From the NCBI RefSeq assembly GCF_001883705.2, contig NZ_MDEQ02000038.1, positions 1-56,960 of the forward strand: a DNA stretch of 56,960 nucleotides, given 5' to 3'. A program made the position numbers and the translations under genes. Under the pieces are notes generated by a model. It made no database searches and was not told the DNA's origin. It saw only the letters and a program-made list of their open reading frames with translations. The stretch is from Burkholderia catarinensis (lineage in GTDB: Bacteria; Pseudomonadota; Gammaproteobacteria; Burkholderiales; Burkholderiaceae). The first letter of the stretch is position 1, and every line of letters begins with the position of its first letter. Positions 52,050 through 56,960 of the stretch are shown here, one piece after another.

Positions 52050-52781
52050 ATGCAAAGCTACGGTATCGCGCACGTCTGGGCGCAAGGTGATTTCGTCACG
52101 CGCGCCATTGCGATCACGCTGCTCGTGATGTCGGTCCTGTCGTGGGTCGTGATCGTCATCAAGGGCTGGAATGTGATCCGCCTGAACCGCCTCACGAAGA
52201 ACGCCGAACAGGCGTTCTGGCATTCGGACGATTTCGACGACGGCATCAAGAAGCTCGGGCTCGCCGCCTCGACGCCGAACGACAACCCGTTCCTCGCGCT
52301 CGCGCTGTCGGGCAAGGAAGCCGCCGATCACCACCACCAGACGCAACCGCACCTGCACGATCGCATGGACGTGTCGGACTGGGTCACGCGCTGCCTGAAG
52401 GACACGATGGACGAAGGCATCTCGCGCATGCAGAGCGGTCTCGCGATCCTCGCGTCGATCGGCAGCACGGCGCCGTTCGTCGGCCTGTTCGGTACCGTCT
52501 GGGGGATCTACCATGCGCTGCTCGTGATCGGCGCAACCGGCCAGACATCGATCGATCAGGTCGCGGGACCGGTCGGCGAATCGCTGATCATGACGGCCTT
52601 CGGCCTGTTCGTCGCAATTCCCGCCGTGCTCGGCTACAACGCACTGACCCGCGCGAACAAGGGCGTCGTCAGCAAGCTGCGGCGCTTCGCGCACGGCCTG
52701 CACGCGTACTTCGTGACGGGTGCGCGCCTCGCATCGTCGTCGACGCGCGACGGCCTGCGTCTCGCGACGCGCGCCAGCTGA
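52050..52781 (+). CDS. exbB: MotA/TolQ/ExbB proton channel family protein
   Basis: This 243-residue inner-membrane protein has three helices: one near residues 18-40 and two in the C-terminal half (SGLAILASIGSTAPFVGLFGTVWGIYHAL and LIMTAFGLFVAIPAVLGYNAL). These are the ExbB/TolQ signatures. Between them is a cytoplasmic loop with a His-rich stretch DHHHQTQPHLHD. AAAGGAAAC precedes the ATG. It forms the TonB motor with ExbD, 12 nt downstream. Confidence 0.95.
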   Translation: MQSYGIAHVWAQGDFVTRAIAITLLVMSVLSWVVIVIKGWNVIRLNRLTKNAEQAFWHSDDFDDGIKKLGLAASTPNDNPFLALALSGKEAADHHHQTQPHLHDRMDVSDWVTRCLKDTMDEGISRMQSGLAILASIGSTAPFVGLFGTVWGIYHALLVIGATGQTSIDQVAGPVGESLIMTAFGLFVAIPAVLGYNALTRANKGVVSKLRRFAHGLHAYFVTGARLASSSTRDGLRLATRAS

Positions 52782-52793
52782 GCGAGGTGAACC

Positions 52794-53222
52794 ATGGCAA
52801 TGAACACAGGTTTCAGCGACGATGACGACGATGCCGTGATGAGCGAGATCAACATGACGCCGCTCGTCGACGTCATGCTCGTACTCCTGATCATTTTCCT
52901 CGTCACGATCCCGGCGATGCAGCATGCGGTGAAGATCGACCTGCCGCACGCCAGCAGCCAGCCCGTCGACGAAAAGCCGCAGACGGTCGACGTCGCGATC
53001 CAGGGCGACGGCACGATCCTGTGGGACGACCATACGGTCACGCGCGAACAGCTGCAGGCGCGCATCGCGGAAGCGGCGAAACGCACGCCGCAGCCGGAGT
53101 TGCACCTGCGCGCGGACCGCAAGGTTGCATACGAGCACGTCGCGGAAGTGATGTCGGATGCACAGGCAGGCGGCCTGACGAAGCTCGGCTTCGTAACGGA
53201 GCCGAGCGCGAAAGCGAAGTAA
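52794..53222 (+). CDS. exbD: Biopolymer transport protein ExbD
   Basis: The 142-residue protein has an acidic N-terminus (SDDDDDAVMSEINMTPLVDVMLVLLIIFLVT), in which the Asp of LVDVMLVLLIIF is the proton-carrying residue of the single membrane helix. The periplasmic domain ends with LTKLGFV. GAGGTGAACC is the ribosome site. It is the last gene of tonB-exbB-exbD and is followed by a strong terminator. Confidence 0.95.
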   Translation: MAMNTGFSDDDDDAVMSEINMTPLVDVMLVLLIIFLVTIPAMQHAVKIDLPHASSQPVDEKPQTVDVAIQGDGTILWDDHTVTREQLQARIAEAAKRTPQPELHLRADRKVAYEHVAEVMSDAQAGGLTKLGFVTEPSAKAK

Positions 53223-53577
53223 CGCGCGCACGCCCCGCCCCTCGCAGTCGCGCAGAAAGTAAAAGGCCTTCATCGCCAGATGAAGGCCTTTTTTCATGCG
53301 CACACGGGCGCCTTCGGGCTGCGGGCTCTTTGGCGGTATCGGTTGCGCCTCAAGCAACGCAAATGCGACTCTGCCGTGGTCTGCACGGACTGCGCGTTCT
53401 GCCCTATCTGGCTCGCAAGATATGCGGCCACCTGATTTCGCTCAGAACTTCCTTCACGAAATGGGATTTCAATATAGGCCCGCCCGCCCGCGCATTCAAG
53501 GTTCCGGCGATTGAAACTTGCGATTGCAGGCGACGCTTCAATGACAAAACAAATTTGCGTCGGCGCGCATGCCGTGT
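53223..53577. other. Intergenic region after exbD
   Basis: It contains the exbD terminator. The remaining 280 bp is less GC-rich than flanking genes, and I see no convincing gene in it; a 111-codon minus frame overlaps the LysR gene and looks spurious. Confidence 0.5.
53261..53294 (+). terminator. Terminator of tonB-exbB-exbD
   Basis: A 14-bp perfect stem AAAAGGCCTTCATC/GATGAAGGCCTTTT with a GCCA loop runs into further T residues, 39 nt after exbD. A-rich on its left arm, it would also work on the minus strand. Confidence 0.9.
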
Positions 53578-54552
53578 TCAGGTCGCCGAAGCATCGGCCG
53601 CCGCTTCCTTCTTGGCGCGCTCCGGGCACCCCGGATCCGTATAGGCGCCGTGATCGAGCTTCTCGACCAGGTAGTCGACGAACGCACGCACCGCGGGCGG
53701 CATCCCCTGCCGCGACACGAACACCGCATACAGTTGCGGCACCGGCAGCGTCCAGCCCGGCATCACGGGCGACAGTTGCCCCGCGCGCAGCGCGTTGCCG
53801 TACATCATCTCCGGCAGCGCCGCGATGCCGAGGCCGTCGAGCACGGCCTCGCGGATCGTCATCAGGTCGGCCGTCACGAGCCGCGGGTCGTGCTCGTGCA
53901 CGTGACGCGTACCGTCCGGCGCGATCAGGTTGAACACGTGCCGCCCGTCGACGCTCGGCGTATCGAGCGTCTCGAAGCCGGTCAGGTCATCCGGCACCAG
54001 TGGCGGCGCATTCTGGCTCAGCAGGCTCGGCGCGCCGACCAGCATCTGTTCGGTGCGCCACAGCGGCCGCACGACGATGTTCGCGTTCTGCGGCGGCTCC
54101 GAACGCACGCGCAGCGCGACGTCGATCGAATCCTCGAACAGGTCGATCACGCGATTCGTCACGCGGACATGCACCTTCACCTCGGGATAGCGGCGCAGGA
54201 ATTCGGGCAGGATGCGCGACAGCATCGTCTGCGACAGCGTGACGGGCACGCTGACACGCACCGAGCCGCGCGGCGACGCGCGCAGCTGCTGCACCGCGTT
54301 CATCGCGGCCTGCGCTTCGGCGAGCATCGCCTGGCAATGCTGATAGAACAGCTCCCCCGCCTCGGTCAGCGCAAGCTTGCGCGTCGAGCGCTGCAGCAGC
54401 CGCACGCCGAGCGCCGCCTCGAGCTCGGTCAGGCGCCGCGACAGGCGCGATTTCGAGATGCCCAGCACGCGCTCCGCAGCCGAGAAACCGCCATGTTCGA
54501 CGACCTGCGAAAAGTACATGAGGTCGTTCAGGTTATGTGCATCGATACTCAT
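53578..54552 (-). CDS. LysR-family transcriptional regulator
   Basis: The 324-residue protein has an N-terminal winged helix (LNDLMYFSQVVEHGGFSAAERVLGISKSRLSRRLTELE region, residues 8-65) and a C-terminal effector domain with VPVTLSQTMLSRILPEFLRRYPEVKV. It resembles the AaeR/DsdC-like group often next to pirin genes. It diverges from the pirin gene, with dyads AATAGCG...CGCTATT between them, and probably controls it. The last 25 residues are Ala/Lys-rich and variable. Confidence 0.92.
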   Translation of the reverse strand: MSIDAHNLNDLMYFSQVVEHGGFSAAERVLGISKSRLSRRLTELEAALGVRLLQRSTRKLALTEAGELFYQHCQAMLAEAQAAMNAVQQLRASPRGSVRVSVPVTLSQTMLSRILPEFLRRYPEVKVHVRVTNRVIDLFEDSIDVALRVRSEPPQNANIVVRPLWRTEQMLVGAPSLLSQNAPPLVPDDLTGFETLDTPSVDGRHVFNLIAPDGTRHVHEHDPRLVTADLMTIREAVLDGLGIAALPEMMYGNALRAGQLSPVMPGWTLPVPQLYAVFVSRQGMPPAVRAFVDYLVEKLDHGAYTDPGCPERAKKEAAADASAT

Positions 54553-54620
54553 CTCATCGTTCCAATTTCAGAACAATCCATTGCGAAGCGTCGCAAATCG
54601 AACGGCAAAACGCCCAATAT

Positions 54621-54651
54621 AATAGCGCTATGTTTCAAAAATAACGCTATT
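54621..54651. promoter_or_regulatory. Dyad in the LysR/pirin intergenic region
   Basis: AATAGCG (54621-54627) and CGCTATT (54645-54651) are inverted with 17 nt between them, and each is part of a smaller palindrome (TAGCGCTA and AATAACGCTATT). The AT-rich setting, 24 nt before the pirin ATG, suits a LysR-type site overlapping the pirin promoter. Confidence 0.55.
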
Positions 54652-54674
54652 CCGATGATTTCGAGGGCCTCCCC

Positions 54675-55547
54675 ATGACGACCGCTCGCTCGCTTGACCG
54701 CACGTACCCCGCGCTTCGCACCACCGAAGGTGGCGGCTTCGTGGTTCACCGCCCGTTCCCGACCCGGCTGCTGATGGATTTCGATCCGTTCCTGCTGCTC
54801 GACGAAATGGGCCCCGTCGACTACGCCCCCGGCGAAGCCAAGGGCGCGCCCGACCATCCGCATCGCGGCTTCGAGACCGTGACCTACGTTCTCCACGGGC
54901 GCTTCCGCCATCGCGACTCGTCCGGCCATGCCGGCACGCTCGGCCCCGGCGACGTGCAGTGGATGACGGCCGGCGCCGGCGTCGTGCACAGCGAGATGCC
55001 GGATCCGGCGTTCGCGCAGGCGGGCGGCCGCTCCCACGGCTTCCAGCTGTGGGTCAACCTGCCGCGCCGCGACAAGCTGATCGCGCCGCGCTACCAGGAG
55101 ATTCCGACCGATCGCATCCCGACCGCAACGTCGCCTGACGGTCGCGCGCGCGTGCGCGTCATCGCCGGCGAAGCGTTCGGCGTCCGGGCCGCGATCGAAA
55201 CGCGGACACCGATCCTCTACCAGCATTTCTCGCTGGAACCCGGCGCGGCGGTCACGCAGCCCGTGCCGGCCGGCTATCGCGTGTTTGCCTATCCGATCGA
55301 CGGAACGGGCCTCTACGGGCCCGACAGGCAGGCTGTCGACGCACGGCACATGATCGTGTACGGCGACGATGGCGACACGGTCGCGTTCGCCGCGGGCGAC
55401 ACGCCGCTCGACCTGTTGCTGATCGGCGGCGTGCCGCTCAACGAGCCGATCGTCCGCTACGGCCCGTTCGTGATGAATACCGAAGAAGAGATCCGGCAGG
55501 CCGTCGTCGACTACCAGACCGGCCGCATGGGGTGCATCGAAGCATGA
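54675..55547 (+). CDS. Pirin family protein
   Basis: The 290-residue bicupin has the pirin metal site: His61 and His63 in DHPHRGFETVTYVL, His105 and Glu107 in GAGVVHSEMP. GDVQWMTAG joins them. Bacterial pirins include quercetinase-type dioxygenases and redox sensors; the true role here is unknown. It is divergent from a LysR gene, the common arrangement in Burkholderia and pseudomonads, and is probably induced by it under oxidative or electrophile stress. Confidence 0.93.
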   Translation: MTTARSLDRTYPALRTTEGGGFVVHRPFPTRLLMDFDPFLLLDEMGPVDYAPGEAKGAPDHPHRGFETVTYVLHGRFRHRDSSGHAGTLGPGDVQWMTAGAGVVHSEMPDPAFAQAGGRSHGFQLWVNLPRRDKLIAPRYQEIPTDRIPTATSPDGRARVRVIAGEAFGVRAAIETRTPILYQHFSLEPGAAVTQPVPAGYRVFAYPIDGTGLYGPDRQAVDARHMIVYGDDGDTVAFAAGDTPLDLLLIGGVPLNEPIVRYGPFVMNTEEEIRQAVVDYQTGRMGCIEA

Positions 55548-55646
55548 CGCCCGGACGGGGGCGCAGGTGCCGCGAAACCGCCCGTTTTGCGTCACAATGA
55601 CTTCTTGAACCATGTGGTCGCCCGCCACCAGAAGGAACCCGCACCC

Positions 55647-56129
55647 TTGAACTTCGAACATCTGATCCAGATCAACTCCGACGATCCGGCCGTGCCGCCC
55701 CTCACCCGCGACCAGCTCTGGGAAGGTCTCGTGCTGCGCGCCGAACAGCCGCAGCTGTTCGTGCTCGGCCTCGATAGCTGCGTCGTCCACGAACGGACGG
55801 ACACGACGCTCGAGCGTGAACTGCACTACGGTCACGCGACCGTGCGCGACCGCGTCACGTTCACGCCGAACCAGCAGGTCCGCTACGACATCCTCGCGGC
55901 CGATGGCGAGATCGGCGGCTCGCTGACGATGACGATCGAGGAGCGCGACGACAGCCAACTGTTCCTGCGTTTCGAATACCGCACGACGCTGGTCGTCACG
56001 GACGACAGCGAAGACGCGCGGCAGACGCACGGGATCGTCAAGGAAGCGTACCGCACATCGGATATCGACACGGTCCGCCTGATCCGCGAATACACGCAGG
56101 GCCGCCAGGCCCCCGATCCGCTGCACTGA
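55647..56129 (+). CDS. DUF1857 (AtaL-like SRPBCC) family protein
   Basis: The TTG at 55647 is preferred as start because GAAGGAA lies about 10 nt upstream and the product then opens MNFEHLIQIN, the normal family N-terminus; an upstream TTG at 55587 would add 20 residues. The 160-residue protein is an SRPBCC-fold domain, with VPPLTRDQLWEGLVLRAEQP and the C-terminal helix AYRTSDIDTVRLIREY. Function is unknown; relatives occur in fungal and bacterial secondary metabolism. It stands 99 nt after pirin on the same strand. Confidence 0.8.
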   Translation: MNFEHLIQINSDDPAVPPLTRDQLWEGLVLRAEQPQLFVLGLDSCVVHERTDTTLERELHYGHATVRDRVTFTPNQQVRYDILAADGEIGGSLTMTIEERDDSQLFLRFEYRTTLVVTDDSEDARQTHGIVKEAYRTSDIDTVRLIREYTQGRQAPDPLH

Positions 56130-56202
56130 ACCCGGTGGCGGCCTGCGGGCCGCCCCTTTGATTCAAGCTATCAAACCGTCCATTTCGATCGATAAAGAGT
56201 TT

Positions 56203-56232
56203 TTGCGAATGGGAATAATTATCATTTAGAAT
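56203..56232 (+). promoter_or_regulatory. hemP promoter containing a Fur box
   Basis: TTGCGA (56203-56208), an 18-nt spacer and TAGAAT (56227-56232) make the promoter. The spacer and -10 hold GAATAATTATCATTTAG, a good match to the Fur consensus. Confidence 0.75.
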
Positions 56233-56267
56233 TCATTCCATCGTATCGACAGTCACCGATCAACCGA

Positions 56268-56513
56268 ATGACCGACACCACGCGCCCGACCACGCTGACC
56301 TTGCGCCATACGACCGGCACCGCAGCCAGCAGCCGTCAGAAGACGGCAGCGGTCACCACGCCGGCGAAACCCGCCGGCAGCCGCGATGCAGGCACGCGAG
56401 TCGTCAGCAGCGATGCGCTGCTGCAAGGCCACAGCCACATCAGCATCGCGCATAACGGAGAGACTTATCAGTTGCGTGCCACACGGCTCGGCAAACTGAT
56501 CCTGACGAAGTAA
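56268..56513 (+). CDS. hemP: Hemin uptake protein HemP
   Basis: The 81-residue protein has a variable Thr/Ala-rich N-terminus (1-45) and the conserved HemP core at the C-terminus: SDALLQGHSHISIAHNGETY followed by QLRATRLGKLILTK. In Burkholderia multivorans HemP is needed for expression of the haem receptor operon. The Fur-boxed promoter fits iron control. No haem receptor follows in the window; instead there is a structured region, a terminator and an IS element. Confidence 0.9.
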   Translation: MTDTTRPTTLTLRHTTGTAASSRQKTAAVTTPAKPAGSRDAGTRVVSSDALLQGHSHISIAHNGETYQLRATRLGKLILTK

Positions 56514-56519
56514 CGACAG

Positions 56520-56648
56520 AGTATTGTGGGGACCACCTCCCTGAGAGGTGTTGGGCATTAGCCAGCGTAACGGCTTGCACGCGAGATCTAGACCCCTTCG
56601 TGCAAACACACTCAAGCAGCCGTTGCAGCAAGCCAAGCCACTTTTTTT
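56520..56648 (+). ncRNA. Candidate small RNA in the hemP 3' region
   Basis: After the hemP stop lie a hairpin CACCTC/GAGGTG (56534-56550) with a CCTGA loop, then nested arms AACGGCT/AGCCGTT (56569 and 56618) enclosing TGCACG/CGTGCA (56576 and 56599), and GGCTTG/CAAGCC ending 2 nt before a run of seven T (56642-56648). CCACCTCCC could pair with Shine-Dalgarno sites. Position under the Fur-controlled hemP promoter suggests an iron-responsive sRNA; B. cenocepacia has one (BrrF), but I cannot confirm identity. Confidence 0.4.
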
Positions 56649-56667
56649 GGTTCTCGCACAAGGAAGA

Positions 56668-56704
56668 AAAAAAGCGACACGTCCTTCGACGTGTCGCTTT
56701 TTTG
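56668..56704. terminator. Strong terminator before the IS element
   Basis: A perfect stem AAAAAGCGACACGT/ACGTGTCGCTTTTT with a CCTTCG loop is followed by T residues and, being A-rich on its left arm, could work on both strands. Confidence 0.9.
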
Positions 56705-56711
56705 TTTGGGC

Positions 56712-56960
56712 TGACCCGTCCTGAAATAGGTTGACACTTTTTCGCCGAAACGAAGAGGTGCCAAGTGGAGCAAGGGATCAAGCGGACCCAGCGGGACTAC
56801 AGTCTGGCTTTTAAGCTGTCGGTGGTGACGCAGGTCGAAAAAGGCGAGCTGACGTACATAGAGGCGCAGCGACGCTACGGAATTCAGGGACGCTCGACCG
56901 TACTGGTATGGTTACGTAAGCACGGCTTGCAGGATTGGGCCGATCCATCCGGGCGTGCGC
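56712..56960 (+). mobile_element. Left end of an IS3-family insertion sequence (truncated by window)
   Basis: TGACCCGTCCTGAAATAGG at 56712 looks like the terminal inverted repeat of an IS3-family element, as it lies 53 nt before a transposase orfA. The right end and any target duplication are outside the window. Confidence 0.75.
56765..56960 (+). CDS. IS3-family transposase OrfA (helix-turn-helix), N-terminal part
   Basis: A GTG start gives MEQGIKRTQRDYSLAFKLSV, and 65 residues are visible before the edge. DYSLAFKLSVVTQVEKGELTYIEAQRRYGI followed by GRSTVLVWLRKHG is the HTH_Tnp_1 DNA-binding region of IS3-family OrfA. A frameshifted OrfB with the DDE domain is expected beyond the window. It binds the IS ends during transposition. 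Confidence 0.85.
   Translation, partial: MEQGIKRTQRDYSLAFKLSVVTQVEKGELTYIEAQRRYGIQGRSTVLVWLRKHGLQDWADPSGRA

Noticed and set aside
53294..53629. Minus-strand 111-codon frame after exbD
   Set aside because: It overlaps the LysR 3' end, starts without a ribosome site and shows no family features.
56253..56636. Minus-strand 127-codon frame over hemP
   Set aside because: HemP on the other strand is clearly recognised and has its own Fur-boxed promoter.

Overview
The window is a piece of a high-GC betaproteobacterial chromosome. Gene content and order (a seven-gene hut operon, a VC_2705-type acetate symporter beside acs, class I fumarase, bfr/murI/bfd/tonB-exbB-exbD, pirin, hemP) fit the genus Burkholderia, most likely the B. 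cepacia complex. This identification comes from reading motifs and gene context, not from a database search.

Layout. 0-2.6 kb (minus): a polyamine catabolic set, PuuD-like hydrolase, gamma-glutamylputrescine synthetase-like enzyme and a class III aminotransferase cut by the window edge. 3.2-11.5 kb (minus): a histidine utilisation operon hutH-C-U-D-I-F-G using the deiminase/deformylase route. It has a readable promoter between two mirror-image HutC-like operators and a terminator at its end. 11.7-17.6 kb: an amino-acid binding protein, a phosphopantetheinyl transferase, an alpha/beta hydrolase, a nine-unit hairpin repeat array, a LysR regulator and an MFS transporter with a tiny overlapping ORF. 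17.6-19.2 kb: DNA photolyase with a GC-rich hexanucleotide microsatellite just upstream.

19.4-28.9 kb is the most unusual block. A minus-strand operon (DUF1214 protein, sulfotransferase, SDR, DHH phosphoesterase) faces a plus-strand operon (cysD, cysN-cysC fusion, LuxR-type regulator). The shared promoter region holds a perfect 19-bp inverted repeat whose arms are themselves dimer-type palindromes. Together the genes could make the sulfuryl donor PAPS, transfer sulfate to a small molecule and perhaps remove PAP. SRPBCC and NTF2-like proteins sit nearby. I interpret this as an uncharacterised sulfation module.

29-34.7 kb: an ACS-family MFS transporter with a lactonase, then a divergent AraC regulator/fatty acid desaturase pair sharing two near-identical direct repeats, and a HAD hydrolase. 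34.7-39.4 kb (minus): a ter-type operon (telA, VWA protein, DUF475/TerC-like protein, terD, orphan protein) with a readable promoter. 39.7-45.6 kb: a hypothetical gene, a LysE exporter, tRNA-Ser(GGA), and acs followed by the DUF4212/sodium-solute symporter pair. An acs terminator ends only about 12 nt before the DUF4212 start. 45.9-49.1 kb: EamA transporter, YqhA-like membrane protein, fumarase. 49.1-56.7 kb is an iron-handling district: bacterioferritin, MurI, Bfd with a Fur box, a 20-residue membrane peptide, TonB-ExbB-ExbD, a LysR/pirin pair, a DUF1857 protein, and hemP with a Fur box between -35 and -10. A candidate small RNA follows hemP. The window ends inside an IS3-family element.
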